DNA from: VAXT01 sp035318925
GTDB taxonomy: Bacteria > Actinomycetota > Thermoleophilia > Gaiellales > Gaiellaceae
Length of the DNA stretch: 64,000 bases
Direction: 5' to 3'
Assembly (NCBI GenBank): GCA_035318925.1
Contig: DATHDS010000014.1
Span: 124,001 to 188,000 of the forward strand
This document shows positions 16,323-26,018 of this stretch, piece by piece. The notes beneath the pieces are model-generated. The model saw only the letters and a program-made list of their open reading frames with translations. It did no database searches and was not told where the DNA came from. The translations under genes were made by a program, and so were the position numbers. Each line of letters starts with the position of its first letter. Within the stretch, counting starts at the first letter, position 1.

Positions 16323-18833
16323 TCAGCTTGAGATTCCGGCCTCTTCCCGCAAGACGTCCTGGACGAGTGCTCGGAACTCGCTCTCGAGCGCGTTCGACGC
16401 CGCTTCGTCGCGCCCCTCGGCGTAGATGTGGATGAGCGGCTCGTCGGGATCGGGCAGAACCTGCACCCACCCACGCCGGTCGCTGACCTTGATCCCGTCG
16501 AGGAGATCGAGGTCCCGGCCCTTCAGCCGCTCGCTGAGGACGCGCATGACGAGACCCTTCTGCGCCCACGGGCACGGGAGCTGACGATGGACGAGGGTCG
16601 AAGTCGGCAGCTCGGCGACGAGCGTCGAGAGGGGTTGCCGGACGGGAGCCAGCAACTCCAGCAGCTTGCAGAGGCTCGCCATTGCGTCGTAGGCCGGCAG
16701 GAAGTCCGGAAAGACGTAGCCGCCTCCGACTGCCCCCGCGAAGATGACGCCGTCCTCGGCTGCGACCCTCGTCAGTTCGCTCAGCGAGGCCGCGGTGCGG
16801 ACGACCTGGAGGCCGCTGCCCTTGACGATCTTGTCGACCTGGCTCGTCACCGTCACCGGGAACGCGAGCTTGCCGCGCCGGCCGTTGGATCCGATCAGGC
16901 GCAGGAACAGCAGCAGCGCCTGCTCGACGGGGATCTCGTGGCCGCTCTCGTCGATGAGATAGAGACGCTCGGCGGCACGGTCGAAGACTGCGCCCAGATC
17001 GGCGCCGACCGCGCCCACGAGCTTCTTGGCCTGCCCGATCAGGCCTCGAATCTCCCCGCCCGGCCCCTCCGGCTCGTCGGAGGCGAAGGCATGTGCCGAG
17101 ACCGCCTCGACGCCGATTCGTCCCAGGACGATCGGTAGCACGAGCGACGCCGACGAGTAGCCGTAGTCGACGACGATGCGGAAGTTCCGCGAGCGGATGG
17201 CTTCGAGGTCGAGCGTTGCCAGCAGGTCCTCCGCATAGCTCTCGCGGGCCCGCACCGGATACTCCACGTTGCCGATCGCCGACGCGGCCGACCGCCGCAG
17301 CTCACCGCGCGAGAAGTGCTTCTCGATCTCCTTCTGGAGCGCGGACGTGATCTGGATTCCGGGATCCTCGAAGAAGCGGATCTGCGCGACCTCGGGATCG
17401 GCAGAGGTGAAGCCGACGTGAAAGCCGGCAGCGTAGTCGTGCGTCTTCAGAAGGTGTCGCCCGACCGCGCTCGGAAGGGTCCGCAGGTCGGCGACGTCCA
17501 CGCCGGTCGAGTTGATCCCCGCGATCATCAAGCGCTCGATCATCCGGCAGGTCGCCGGTGCCTCCCTGCTTGCGACGACGCGGCCGCCGCGCGGGAGGGC
17601 GGTTCCGAACGCGACCGCGAGCCGCGTGACCATCTCGGGCGTGAGATCGACGTTGACGAGGCCGGCCACGCCGTCCTTCCCGAAGAGACGTGAGGACGCG
17701 CGCGACTCCCAGATGAGGCTCTCGTGGACCTGGGCGCCGCTCTCCACCTCCTTGTTCGGATAGACGCGCACACCGGGCATGAGCACGCTCTCCTCGCCGA
17801 TCTTCACCTCGTCTCCGACCGCGACCCCTTCCTGGACCCGGACGTGCGCGCGGATGTCGCACGAACGGCCGATGATCGCCCCCTCCACCAGCGCCCCGCG
17901 GCCGATGTTGGTCGACGCGTCCACGACCGAGCGGACGGTGCGGGCGCGCTCGCGCAGGGTCACGCTCGCCGAGAGCACGGAGTACGGGCCGACGTGCGCG
18001 TCGTGGCCGATGCGGCAGTAGTTCGAGATCAGCGCGGGCCCTTCGACCTGTTCGAGGTCGTCGAGCTCCACCCCCTCCCCCAGCCAGATGTTGCCGCGCA
18101 GGCGGATGCCCGGCACCGTGAGCCGCACCTGCTCGTCGAGCGCGTCGAAGTTGGCCTGCCGGTACTGATCGAGGTTCCCGATGTCCTGCCAGTAGCCCTC
18201 CATCGGCAGCCCGTAGATGGGCCGTCCCATCTCGAGCAGCAGCGGAAAGAGCTCCTTCGAGAAATCGAACGGCCGATCGGTCGGGACGTGCGCGAGCACC
18301 TCCGGCTCGAGGACGTACACGCCCGTGTTGATCGTGTCGGAGAACACCTGGCCCCAGGACGGCTTCTCCAGGAAGCGCTCGACCCGGCCCTCGTCGTCAA
18401 CGACGACGATCCCGAACTCGAGCGGGTTCGGCACGGACTTGAGCCCGATCGTGACGGCAGCCCCTCGCTTACGGTGGAACTTCACGAGCTTGTCGAGGTC
18501 GAAGTCGCACAGCGCGTCTCCCGAGATGACGAGAAACGTGTCGTCGAGCTTGTCGGCCGCAAGCCGTACCGAGCCGGCCGTTCCGAGCGGCGACTCCTCC
18601 ACCGAGTACTCGATGTGCGTGCCGAGGCTCTCGCCGTCGCCGAAGTAGCTGCGGATCGCCTGCGGCATGAACGCGACCGTGACGATCACGTCCTCGAAAC
18701 CATGCGTGTGGAGCAGCTCGACGATGTGCTCCATGCACGGCTTCCCGACGATCGGCACCATCGGCTTCGGCTGGTTCGAGGTCACCGGCCGCAGGCGTGT
18801 GCCCTCGCCACCTGCCATGACGACGGCCTTCAC
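16323..18833 (-). CDS. Sugar-1-phosphate nucleotidyltransferase fused to a degenerate phosphohexomutase
   Basis: 836 residues from GTG 18833, which overlaps the upstream pgsA-like stop (GTGA); longer upstream frames lack any homology. Residues 1-235 are a nucleotidyltransferase ([28 protein letters not shown]-type Asp in [11 protein letters not shown]). Residues 250-370 are left-handed beta-helix hexapeptides ([16 protein letters not shown]). From 380 on is an alpha-D-phosphohexomutase fold. There the phosphoserine loop reads FTSADPE instead of TASHNP, and the metal loop reads FDRAAER instead of DGDGDR, so the mutase is probably inactive. Likely makes GDP-mannose or another NDP-sugar for cell-surface glycans; the specific sugar is not certain. 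Confidence 0.85.
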   Translation of the reverse strand: MKAVVMAGGEGTRLRPVTSNQPKPMVPIVGKPCMEHIVELLHTHGFEDVIVTVAFMPQAIRSYFGDGESLGTHIEYSVEESPLGTAGSVRLAADKLDDTFLVISGDALCDFDLDKLVKFHRKRGAAVTIGLKSVPNPLEFGIVVVDDEGRVERFLEKPSWGQVFSDTINTGVYVLEPEVLAHVPTDRPFDFSKELFPLLLEMGRPIYGLPMEGYWQDIGNLDQYRQANFDALDEQVRLTVPGIRLRGNIWLGEGVELDDLEQVEGPALISNYCRIGHDAHVGPYSVLSASVTLRERARTVRSVVDASTNIGRGALVEGAIIGRSCDIRAHVRVQEGVAVGDEVKIGEESVLMPGVRVYPNKEVESGAQVHESLIWESRASSRLFGKDGVAGLVNVDLTPEMVTRLAVAFGTALPRGGRVVASREAPATCRMIERLMIAGINSTGVDVADLRTLPSAVGRHLLKTHDYAAGFHVGFTSADPEVAQIRFFEDPGIQITSALQKEIEKHFSRGELRRSAASAIGNVEYPVRARESYAEDLLATLDLEAIRSRNFRIVVDYGYSSASLVLPIVLGRIGVEAVSAHAFASDEPEGPGGEIRGLIGQAKKLVGAVGADLGAVFDRAAERLYLIDESGHEIPVEQALLLFLRLIGSNGRRGKLAFPVTVTSQVDKIVKGSGLQVVRTAASLSELTRVAAEDGVIFAGAVGGGYVFPDFLPAYDAMASLCKLLELLAPVRQPLSTLVAELPTSTLVHRQLPCPWAQKGLVMRVLSERLKGRDLDLLDGIKVSDRRGWVQVLPDPDEPLIHIYAEGRDEAASNALESEFRALVQDVLREEAGISS

Positions 18834-19384
18834 GGCCGTACTGCCCGCCGAGCGGACGCGACGTAGAAGGCGCCTGCGCCGAGTGCGAGCCCGAGGCCGG
18901 CCCAGAAGAGCCAGAGCGGCCAGTCTGCGCCCGAGTGGGTGACCATGACGAACGCGAGGGCGGCGTACAGCACCCAGGTCGCAGCCTTGCCGAGGAAGTT
19001 GACCGAAAGCTCGTAGCCGCGGGGCACGACGAGCTTGTACCCGCCGAGCAGTAGGGCATCCCTGACGAGCACGAGAGCGAGGGCGGCCCAGGGCAGGCGG
19101 TGATGGACGGCGACGAGGACGATGACTGCCGCATCGATCATCAGCCGGTCCGCGAGCGGGTCGGCGACCTTGCCGAAGGCGGACTCCACACGCCACCGCC
19201 GGGCGAGCCACCCGTCGAGTTGGTCGCTCACGCCCGCGACGCCGAAGAGGACGGCGGCCGGCCAGCTGCGCCCCCCCTCGGCCGAGACGAGCACCGCCAC
19301 GAAGACGGGGATCAGCGCGAGCCGAAAAACGGTCAGCGCGTTCGGAACGTGCGCGAGCGAAGCGGGAACGGCGGGAGCCGACAC
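18830..19384 (-). CDS. CDP-alcohol phosphatidyltransferase, PgsA-like
   Basis: 184 residues from GTG 19384. The family signature D-x2-DG-x2-AR-x8-G-x3-D-x3-D is complete ([28 protein letters not shown] region). About six transmembrane helices follow in the usual order. By length and N-terminal motif ([16 protein letters not shown]) it fits phosphatidylglycerophosphate synthase, which joins CDP-diacylglycerol and glycerol-3-phosphate; a phosphatidylinositol-phosphate synthase is the main alternative. It overlaps the next gene by 4 bp. The cdsA that supplies CDP-diacylglycerol is at 55482. Confidence 0.85.
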   Translation of the reverse strand: MSAPAVPASLAHVPNALTVFRLALIPVFVAVLVSAEGGRSWPAAVLFGVAGVSDQLDGWLARRWRVESAFGKVADPLADRLMIDAAVIVLVAVHHRLPWAALALVLVRDALLLGGYKLVVPRGYELSVNFLGKAATWVLYAALAFVMVTHSGADWPLWLFWAGLGLALGAGAFYVASARRAVRP

Positions 19385-19559
19385 AGGAGCGAAGGATAGA
19401 GCGCACCCGTCTGGTTGTTCTGGATTTGCTCGTCTTTCGTGACAGACACGCGCGCTTCTCCCCGGTACGATCACAGCGGGTGGCGGGTGGAGCTCTCCCC
19501 ACCCGGGTGGGGACGACCGCTTCACGAGGCGGGCGCGGCGCGGCTGATAGCGTCGCCTC

Positions 19560-20567
19560 GTGGCGAGGCGTCTCACGATCCCGGGCTTCGTCAACGCACA
19601 CTGCCACGGGTTTCAGCGGGCGCTTCGAGGACGCACCGAAGGCGGCGACTTCTGGGCCTGGCGCGATGCGATGCTCGCCCTGGCCGGCGAGCAGACGCCG
19701 CAACGTGTGCGCACCGACTACGAGCTCGTCTACCGCGAGCTGCTCGCCGCCGGGTACACCGCGGTCGGCGAGTTCCACTACCTCGGCTTCGAGGAGGCCC
19801 TTGCCGCCGCGGAAGCCGCAGATGCCGCCGGCATCGATTTCGTCCTCCTCTACGCCGCCTACGGACGCGGCGGCCTCGAGCGCTTCCGGCAGCCCGCCCC
19901 CGCCGACTACCTCAACCAGGTGGAGCGGCTCCGAGAGCGCGGAATCCGGGTCGGGCTCGCCCCCCACTCCGTCCGCGCCTGCCCGTCCGACTGGCTCGAG
20001 GAGATCGGCCGCTACGCCGTGGAGCACGATCTCCCGCTCCACGTTCACGCCGACGAGCAGCTACGCGAAATCGACGAGTGCATCGACGAGCACGGCATCA
20101 GGCCGATCGAGCTCCTGGCTAAGACCGGCTGCCTCGGCCCACGCACGACCGTCGTCCACGCGACGCACGCGGACGACCGGGAGCTCGACCTCCTGACCGA
20201 AGCGGGAGCCAGGATCTGTGCCTGCCTCACCACGGAGGCGAACCTCGGCGACGGCTTCGTGCCCGTCGAGCGCGTGCGCGAACGCAGGCTCAGCATCTGC
20301 ATCGGCTCGGACTCGAATGTCCGCATCGACCCGCTGGAGGAGCTGCGCGAGCTGGAGGGCATCGCGCGGCGCCGCACGCTGAGGAGGAACGTCCTCTCTG
20401 TCGAGACCCTCCTCTCGTTCGGCGCCGACGAGGGCGCCGCGTCGCTCGGGCTCGACACCTGGGCCGACGTCGAGGTTGATCTCGAGCACCCCTCGCTGGC
20501 CGGTATCGCCGAGCCGGACGTGCCGGGCGCGCTCGTCTTCGGCTGCTCGGCCGACGTCTTCGTCTAG
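19560..20567 (+). CDS. hutF: Formimidoylglutamate deiminase-like amidohydrolase
   Basis: 335 residues. The amidohydrolase metal motif [11 protein letters not shown] is near residue 15, HADE near 162, and [18 protein letters not shown] near 250. The segment [18 protein letters not shown] is characteristic of HutF, which converts N-formimino-L-glutamate to N-formyl-glutamate in histidine breakdown. It lacks the extra N-terminal beta domain of full HutF proteins (usually about 450 residues), so it is short for the family and begins directly at the metal motif with GTG. No other hut gene is present. An aminohydrolase with a related substrate is the alternative. Confidence 0.7.
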   Translation: MARRLTIPGFVNAHCHGFQRALRGRTEGGDFWAWRDAMLALAGEQTPQRVRTDYELVYRELLAAGYTAVGEFHYLGFEEALAAAEAADAAGIDFVLLYAAYGRGGLERFRQPAPADYLNQVERLRERGIRVGLAPHSVRACPSDWLEEIGRYAVEHDLPLHVHADEQLREIDECIDEHGIRPIELLAKTGCLGPRTTVVHATHADDRELDLLTEAGARICACLTTEANLGDGFVPVERVRERRLSICIGSDSNVRIDPLEELRELEGIARRRTLRRNVLSVETLLSFGADEGAASLGLDTWADVEVDLEHPSLAGIAEPDVPGALVFGCSADVFV

Positions 20568-21466
20568 AGGATCCGAACGCCGAGCGCACTGGCGGCAAGC
20601 CCAACCGCGAGCGTCGCGGTCGTGTTCTCGTGATCGCGGATTGGGTTCACCTCCGTCAGCTCGAGGCAGTCCAGCACACCCGCTTCCGCGACGAGCTCGA
20701 GCGCGAGATGCGCCTCGCGGTACGACAGGCCGCCGAGCACCGGGTCACCGACCCCTGGGGCGAACTCCGGATCGACGACGTCGAGGTCGACCGAGACGTG
20801 CACGAACGACCCGCCCGAGACGCGCGTCAGTGCCTCCTCGATCACCGGCTCGACGCCACGGCGATCGAGGTCGCTGATCGTGTAGACGGCAATCCCGAGG
20901 TCGCGGACGACCGCCTGCTCTCCCGCGTCCAGCGAGCGCACACCGACGAGCGCCACGCGCTGCGGGTCGACGGCGGGAAGCCGCAGTCCTTCGCGCGCGA
21001 ACTCCGCTCCACACAGACCCAGAGCCGCCGCAAGCGGCATTCCGTGCACGTTGCCGCTCGGCGTCGTCTCGGGTGTGTTCAGGTCGCCGTGGGCGTCGAG
21101 CCAGAGAACTCCGCCGGGCCCGGAAGCTGCGAGCCCACTGAGCGTGCCGATGGCGATCGAGTGGTCGCCGCCGAGCACGAGCGGGAGCAGGCCCTCGTCA
21201 CGAACCTGCTCGACCTCGGTCGCGATCCGCGCGCACGTCGCCAGGATCTCGTCCAGGAAACGGGCACGCTCGGCGCCGCGCGCCCGCGTCTCGGCGAGCG
21301 CCGTTTCGACGTTGCCTCGATCCTCGACGTCGATCCCGGCGCCGGCGAGCTTGCCGTGCAGGCCCGCATAACGGATCGCCGACGGCCCCATGTCGACGCC
21401 GCGGCGTCCTGCACCGAGATCGAGAGCAGCCCCCATGATCGCCACACGTGTCGGCGCCACGGGCAC
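20564..21466 (-). CDS. rocF: Arginase-family ureohydrolase, probable arginase
   Basis: 300 residues. All manganese-binding motifs of the family are visible: GGDHSIAIG, DAHGDLNTPETTPSGNVHG and SVDLDVVDPEFAPG. The NTPETTPSGNVHGMP segment is the form found in true arginases (arginine to ornithine plus urea) rather than agmatinases or formiminoglutamases. It converges with the hutF-like gene, stops overlapping by 4 bp. A role in histidine breakdown (HutG) would suit the neighbour, but the motifs favour arginase. Confidence 0.85.
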   Translation of the reverse strand: MPVAPTRVAIMGAALDLGAGRRGVDMGPSAIRYAGLHGKLAGAGIDVEDRGNVETALAETRARGAERARFLDEILATCARIATEVEQVRDEGLLPLVLGGDHSIAIGTLSGLAASGPGGVLWLDAHGDLNTPETTPSGNVHGMPLAAALGLCGAEFAREGLRLPAVDPQRVALVGVRSLDAGEQAVVRDLGIAVYTISDLDRRGVEPVIEEALTRVSGGSFVHVSVDLDVVDPEFAPGVGDPVLGGLSYREAHLALELVAEAGVLDCLELTEVNPIRDHENTTATLAVGLAASALGVRIL

Positions 21467-21526
21467 AGCCTATTGCCAGCGAGGCGAGGATCACCAAACG
21501 CCTAACCGCGACCTCCCCTTTCACCG

Positions 21527-22726
21527 TTACCTCGTCCTGAGCGCCTCGACCACCTGCTTTCCGGACCGAGCCGGAAAACTCTCTCGGACCCCTTCGAGGG
21601 CACGCTGCAAAACCGAGCCCGTGTCCCCCTCGAGCGTCTCGCGGCGGAGCCCGATCCGGTAGCGGCCCGGGGGTTTTAGGGTGCCATTCCGGTACCAGCT
21701 CTTCGCGTAGTAGAGCGCTCCAAGCGGAGGTAGCACCAATACCTGGAAGAGCGCGTAGTAGGGATAGACGACCATCCACCGGTTCCGCACGGACCAGTTC
21801 GATAGGAAACAGACGCCGGTGTACATGAGCACGATGAAGGGCAAGATCGCGGCGACGTGCCGGATGTCACGGAGTTCATGCCACTTTGCGATCCACATCA
21901 GCCAGACCACACAGACGGTGTAGATGAAGGTAAGTGGAAAGCGCAGCGTCTGGTCGGGGTTGATGAAGGCCATCCGAAAGCTGCCCGACCACCACATCTG
22001 GCGCTGTCGAAACCAGGTACGAAACGTCGGCGGCGCGTCCGTATAGAAGTGCATGTCCAAGTGGCGGACGGAAAGGCGGTAGTGCGTGGCGATGACGCCG
22101 GTTTCCAGGTCTTCCCCGGGAAACCAGAAGGAGTGTGCAGCCAGGATGCCGCGGAGCGACGACGTCTTCGCGATCATGCACGCGCCGCTGGTCATCCAGG
22201 CGCGGTTGTGACGGCCTAGCATGGACATGTCGTATTCGACCGCCTGCAGCTTCTCGATCAGCGTCTGCCGGCGAGACACCGTGATCTTGACACTGCAGAG
22301 GTCGGCTCCGGCAGATCGTGCAGCCGCGACGGCGCGCCCCGGGTCCTCATAGGAGACCGTGTCGCCATCCATCCGGACTACGTATTCGGTCGTTACGTCC
22401 CGCAGCGCCTCGCAGAGCAACTCGGGGCACGAAACCCGGCCGGTCAGATGCGCTTCGTGCACACGCCAGCCCGCCACGCGCAGATCGCGAACGAACCGCT
22501 CCATCTTCGGGCTGTCCACGTTGACGGCGAGCAGCGCGTTCTTTCGATAGCGCTGCAGGTACTCGCCGTTCCGAAAGTACTCCGGGTCGCCGAAGATCGG
22601 GACGACGATCGTGTAGTCGTTGGTTGTCGCGTCGCCGAGCTTGATGACCCGCCCCAACTTCGAGGCCAGGTTCTGCATGTCGAGCGAAACGAGAACGACG
22701 AGGAGGAGCAGTGTCCCCCAGGTCAT
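21527..22726 (-). CDS. Processive family 2 glycosyltransferase, membrane protein
   Basis: 399 residues. An N-terminal hydrophobic helix (TLLLLVVLVSLDM) precedes a GT-A domain with the first Asp region (TIVVPIFGDPEYF), a DxD (VRMDGDTV), the catalytic base motif (GEDLETG) and QRQMWW, equal to the Q/R-xx-R-W motif of processive synthases such as hyaluronan and cellulose synthases. Three to four C-terminal membrane helices follow. It therefore likely polymerises and extrudes a glycan; the sugar is unknown. The ATG directly follows the stop of a 52-residue membrane protein gene. Confidence 0.85.
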   Translation of the reverse strand: MTWGTLLLLVVLVSLDMQNLASKLGRVIKLGDATTNDYTIVVPIFGDPEYFRNGEYLQRYRKNALLAVNVDSPKMERFVRDLRVAGWRVHEAHLTGRVSCPELLCEALRDVTTEYVVRMDGDTVSYEDPGRAVAAARSAGADLCSVKITVSRRQTLIEKLQAVEYDMSMLGRHNRAWMTSGACMIAKTSSLRGILAAHSFWFPGEDLETGVIATHYRLSVRHLDMHFYTDAPPTFRTWFRQRQMWWSGSFRMAFINPDQTLRFPLTFIYTVCVVWLMWIAKWHELRDIRHVAAILPFIVLMYTGVCFLSNWSVRNRWMVVYPYYALFQVLVLPPLGALYYAKSWYRNGTLKPPGRYRIGLRRETLEGDTGSVLQRALEGVRESFPARSGKQVVEALRTR

Positions 22727-22885
22727 TCAGAACTGCCTGCGGTGGAGCCGCGGCCGCACTTCGAGTGCAAGCAGGGCGATGACGAGCCCGGCGAGCACTG
22801 CCACTGTTGCGAGCCAAAGACTGGTCCCGGCGGTGGTGACGACACCGAGTAGCGATGCGGCTGCGAATCCTGCACGAACTGCCAT
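22727..22885 (-). CDS. 52-residue membrane protein coupled to the glycosyltransferase gene
   Basis: Starts MAVRAGFAAASLLGVVTTAG, then a long hydrophobic span (SLWLATVAVLAGLVIALLAL) and a basic tail (EVRPRLHRRQF). AAGGAA lies 6 bp before the ATG at 22885. Its TGA is immediately followed by the glycosyltransferase ATG with no gap, indicating one operon and coupled translation. Probably two membrane-crossing segments. Short hydrophobic partners accompany some membrane polysaccharide synthases, so an accessory role is a reasonable guess, nothing more. Confidence 0.65.
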   Translation of the reverse strand: MAVRAGFAAASLLGVVTTAGTSLWLATVAVLAGLVIALLALEVRPRLHRRQF

Positions 22886-23154
22886 GGCTGTTTCCTTCGA
22901 ATTGAGGGGCCTACAGGAACAGCCGCAGTCGTGGTTCTCTCGACCTAAATGGTGCCGCGCTCGTCACTCCATGGAGGGAACCGGCGGCAGGAGAGGCGCG
23001 CAAATCGGGGAGTCGTGGGCTCGCGTGGACCGGCACTACGGCTCAGTGGGCGGTGGCTTCCGGGTGCTCGCTCGGTACCGAGGCATCGTCCAGAGGTACT
23101 ACCGGCTTTCACAGGTCGACCCGCCGCTCGCCGAGTAGTAGGGTCCGCCCGCCG

Positions 23155-23910
23155 GTGGCGAAAGAAGACCTCACGCTCGTCCGCCTCCTGCGTCTTGGAG
23201 ACTCGGGCAAGGACATCGTGGCCGTCAAGCGGATGCTCTCGCGCGCCGGCGTCGGCTTCCCGCAGCCGGTCAGGGTCAACGGCAAGTTCAACGACGGCTT
23301 CGGACAACGGCTCGATGCGGCGATCAGGCGCTTCCAGAAGAAGAACAAGCTGGAGGTAGACGGGATCGTCGGTTACATGACGTTCAAGGCGCTGGTCAAG
23401 CAGGCCGACGCCTTCGACTCGAAGCTCCTGGGCTCTTTTGCGATCGAGCGGATCGGAGATTGGGGGATCATCGGGCGCAAGTCGGCGTTTGCCGGGCTCG
23501 ACATGGGCGTCGATTTTCTCGGCGCCGGGCCGATCCCGATGTTCGCGGACGGCAAGATCGTGCGAATCGTCCGCTCGGGCTCGGGCTGGCCGGGGATCGG
23601 TGGCCTGATCGTCGTTCAATGCGACAAGGGGCCGATGGCGCGCTTCCCCATCTACACCGCCGAGGACATCAAGATCCCGGCCTCGCACAAGGTCGGCAAG
23701 CGGCTGGCGAAGGGCGACCTGCTGGCCGAGGCGACCGGGACGAAACAGGCGCCGGGGATCGAGCTCGGCTGGGCCGGGCCCGGGCCGGCCTTCCACGGCA
23801 CGCTCTACCAGGCCCGCCACAGCAGCCCTTACTCGAGCAACCCCAGGGTCACCGCCGAGGGAACCGACTTCTGGAAGACGCTCTCGGCCTGGATGGCGAA
23901 GGGCGCGTGA
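23155..23910 (+). CDS. Peptidoglycan-binding protein with catalytically degenerate LytM/M23-like domain
   Basis: About 251 residues from GTG 23155; upstream in-frame starts exist. Residues 10-80 form a PG_binding_1 domain (LRLGDSGKDIVAVKRMLSRAG ... DAAIRRFQKKNKLEVDGIVGYMTFKAL). The second half resembles an M23 metallopeptidase fold (GLDMGVDF...GKIVRIVRSGSGW...IVVQCDKG). The zinc ligands are replaced: the H-x-G-x-D loop reads DMGVD, and the H-x-H near the end is absent. No clear signal peptide. Likely a non-enzymatic wall-binding or activator protein, as known for EnvC/NlpD-type degenerate LytM factors. Confidence 0.7.
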   Translation: MAKEDLTLVRLLRLGDSGKDIVAVKRMLSRAGVGFPQPVRVNGKFNDGFGQRLDAAIRRFQKKNKLEVDGIVGYMTFKALVKQADAFDSKLLGSFAIERIGDWGIIGRKSAFAGLDMGVDFLGAGPIPMFADGKIVRIVRSGSGWPGIGGLIVVQCDKGPMARFPIYTAEDIKIPASHKVGKRLAKGDLLAEATGTKQAPGIELGWAGPGPAFHGTLYQARHSSPYSSNPRVTAEGTDFWKTLSAWMAKGA

Positions 23911-23959
23911 CGGCCGCGCGAGCGATCAGCTCCTAGCGGCCACGGAGTACGCTGCAGAA

Positions 23960-24265
23960 ATGGACCGCTTCATCCTCGTGGCTCGTTTGAAACCCGACAG
24001 TCGCGAGCGGGCACAGGAGCTTGTAGCCGCCGAATCCCCGGACCGTGAGGACCTCGAAGCAGCCCTGGATCGATACACGGTCTTCCTGTCTGAGACCGAG
24101 GTCGTATTCTTCTTCGAGGGCCCGGACGCGCACAGCGCGATCAAGGCGATCTTCGACGATCCGAGCGCGACCGAGATCGCCCACTGGCTGCCACTCTTCG
24201 ACGGACCGCTGCACCGGGCGCCGGAGGCGTACTCCTGGGAACGAGCGGTCGCGAGATCCTCCTAG
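23960..24265 (+). CDS. Hypothetical protein, dimeric alpha/beta-barrel-like
   Basis: 101 residues, MDRFILVARLKPDSRERAQEL. Alternation of strands and helices (FILVARLK, EVVFFFEG, AHSAIKAIF) suggests a ferredoxin-like or dimeric alpha/beta barrel fold, common in small stress or monooxygenase-type proteins, but no active-site residue is recognisable. Single gene, with 49 bp after the preceding stop and no shared operon signals. Confidence 0.65.
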   Translation: MDRFILVARLKPDSRERAQELVAAESPDREDLEAALDRYTVFLSETEVVFFFEGPDAHSAIKAIFDDPSATEIAHWLPLFDGPLHRAPEAYSWERAVARSS

Positions 24266-24429
24266 CTCGAATATTTGGGTGCCGCCCACGGCAGGCCCAC
24301 TCGAGCGCGACGACGCGGCACCGCCGGCGCGCACATTCATACGAGGCTCTTAGGTCGATCACAGGTTCTTCTTACTGCCTTGTCGCATAGTGGGATCAGC
24401 CATCAACCCACCGTGCAAGGAGTCTCTCG

Positions 24430-24813
24430 ATGTTTTCCCACAAGCTCACCAGGCCGATCGCTATCGGCACCGCGGCCGCGACGGTCGCGATCGGCGCCTA
24501 CGCGATCGTCAACTCGGGTTCCAACAACGGCGCGTCAGGCGCGGCGAACGCGGCGACGTTGGCGCGACCGGGCCCGAACCAGCGAGTCGTCGGTCAGGTC
24601 CCGCAAGGCTGGCGTCCCGGGACGGGAACGATCATCACCGGAGCCGCGGCGAACGAAGCCGAGGCCGCCGCGCTCACCAAGTACCCAGGCGGCACCGTCA
24701 ACCGTGTGCTGAAGTTCAGCGACGGTTCGTACGCAGTCCACATGATCAAGATCAGTTGGCCGCACCACGTCTTCGTCAGCACGACCTTCGAGGTCACCGG
24801 CGCCATCGGGTAG
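24430..24813 (+). CDS. Hypothetical exported protein
   Basis: 127 residues. The N-terminus has a basic start and hydrophobic core (MFSHKLTRPIAIGTAAATVAIGAYAIV), then a flexible Gly/Asn/Ala segment and a small domain with ALTKYPGGTVNRVLKFSDG...AVHMI, like the PepSY-type or 'surface' domains of actinobacterial exported proteins. Shine-Dalgarno AAGGAG is 13 bp upstream. It is the last chromosomal gene before the island; it converges with the old tRNA terminator. Confidence 0.7.
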   Translation: MFSHKLTRPIAIGTAAATVAIGAYAIVNSGSNNGASGAANAATLARPGPNQRVVGQVPQGWRPGTGTIITGAAANEAEAAALTKYPGGTVNRVLKFSDGSYAVHMIKISWPHHVFVSTTFEVTGAIG

Positions 24814-24827
24814 GCGCACGGGTCTTA

Positions 24828-24848
24828 AAAGGCCTCGTTGCGGCCTTT
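24828..24848 (-). terminator. Probable original tRNA-Pro terminator, displaced by the island
   Basis: AAAGGCC - 7-base loop - GGCCTTT, followed on the minus strand by TTAAGACC. It lies 5 bp beyond the tRNA 3'-end copy at 24853-24889, exactly where a terminator for a leftward tRNA-Pro gene would sit. The intact tRNA is now at 49.5 kb. Confidence 0.65.
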
Positions 24849-24852
24849 CCTG

Positions 24853-24889
24853 AGTCGGGGCGCCCGGATTTGAACCGGGGACCTCTTGT
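24853..24889 (-). repeat. Attachment-site copy A: 3' part of tRNA-Pro
   Basis: 37 bp identical to 49472-49508, covering the acceptor 3' strand, T-arm, variable loop and the 3' side of the anticodon stem, including discriminator A and the next two bases. Identity ends at the anticodon loop. It marks the outer, chromosome-proximal end of the island. Confidence 0.85.
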
Positions 24890-25350
24890 TCGCCACAGGG
24901 CGTTTCTCCCTGCCGCCACCTGCCGCTCGCTGCTACGAAGTGCCTGCTAATCAGCTAGTCGCCACTTGCACCGAGTAGAGCCGAAATGCAGGCGATGGCG
25001 GCGAGTTCGTACGCGCACGGTACGCGCACCCACGAGTCGGCCTCGGCAAAGCCAGGAGGTCACGACGCTCGATGGGTGGGTTTCATGCGTCCTCGCGTCC
25101 TTTCGAGGGGGTCGAAACGGGCCAGCCTGCCTAGCTGAGGGTCAGCTAGAAAGTCCTGCTAAGCGGCGGCTTCCGTTCGGCTTGGTAAGAGATTGGCAAG
25201 TGCCGCACTGAGAGCGGCGGGTTCTGCGCGCGAAGTTGAGGAGTACGGGAGACCCGCGTTAGGGTTCTCCGCGTTCCTCCCCTTGTATTTCGCGCCGCTC
25301 CGTAGCAAGCTAGTGCGGCTTGTTACGGTCACAAAACCACAGGAGGGGAG
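24890..25350. other. Non-coding stretch inside the left end of element 1
   Basis: No gene with credible start, length and codon pattern on either strand. It carries the left end of the element and the promoter of the gene at 25351, whose Shine-Dalgarno AGGAGGGG lies just before the ATG. No tRNA or clear hairpin was seen. Confidence 0.5.
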
Positions 25351-25914
25351 ATGCGGATTCCTAGATTTCAAGGTCTGCGGGGACGGCTGAGCTACGCGAA
25401 CGTGATGGCGACGCTGGCGCTGTTCTTCGCGCTCAGCGGGGGTGCGATGGCTGCCGCCCCCTACTTGCGAGGGATTGACCCGATCACCTCGGGCGATCTC
25501 GCCGGCAGCACCTACGGAACCCCGGTCATCGCGGCCGGGAAGATCACCTCGGCCAAGTTCGCGCCGACTGCCAAGGCGCCCGATGCCGACAACCTCGACG
25601 GGATTGATTCGGCACAGTTCCTCTCCGGGTACGGGACCGGCGAAGCCAGCGCCGACTCCACGCTTTCCGTCCCGGCTGGGGAACAGGGGACGGCGAGCTC
25701 CTGGTGCCCTGCGGGGAAGCAGCCGCTCGGAGGCGGCTACTTCCCATTAGCGGCTCCTTCCGTGCTCCGGACGGTGGCCGCGGCGTTCGCCATCAACGAC
25801 GTGACCGGCGCGCCCGGGTTCTCGGTCACGATGGCTAACGAGGGCGGGGCGGCCCAGAGCTTCCACGTAACGGTCCGTTGCGCCAACGCTCCCTCGCCTT
25901 TTACTCCCCGATGA
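25351..25914 (+). CDS. Exported protein of the 'YANVMATLALF' family
   Basis: 187 residues with AGGAGGGG before the ATG. The leader LSYANVMATLALFFALSGGAMA is the conserved signal-type segment repeated in many Thermoleophilia exported proteins. The motif PDADNLDGIDSAQFL and a C-terminal domain with a CPAGKQPLGGGYF turn and paired cysteines (SWCPAG...VRCA) follow. The same CPAG-GG domain appears in the collagen-like protein at 38315. Role unknown; likely a surface protein. It may be element cargo, or chromosomal sequence trapped next to copy A. Confidence 0.75.
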   Translation: MRIPRFQGLRGRLSYANVMATLALFFALSGGAMAAAPYLRGIDPITSGDLAGSTYGTPVIAAGKITSAKFAPTAKAPDADNLDGIDSAQFLSGYGTGEASADSTLSVPAGEQGTASSWCPAGKQPLGGGYFPLAAPSVLRTVAAAFAINDVTGAPGFSVTMANEGGAAQSFHVTVRCANAPSPFTPR

Positions 25915-26018
25915 GGTACGCCTGCCATGAGTAGTTCGACCTAAGCAACGAAAGGGGCCGGGAAACCGGCCCCTTGTTATCTGCGCTGCGCAGAAGGCTG
26001 GTCCCCGAACTCCCGTCC

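Noticed and set aside
18834..20048. Very long N-terminal extension of the nucleotidyltransferase
   Set aside because: It is antisense to the hutF-like gene and out of frame with pgsA; the GTG at 18833 is coupled to the pgsA-like stop.
16323..20567. Histidine-utilisation (hut) operon
   Set aside because: Only a hutF-like gene is present; its neighbour is an arginase by motif, and hutH, hutU and hutI are not in the window.
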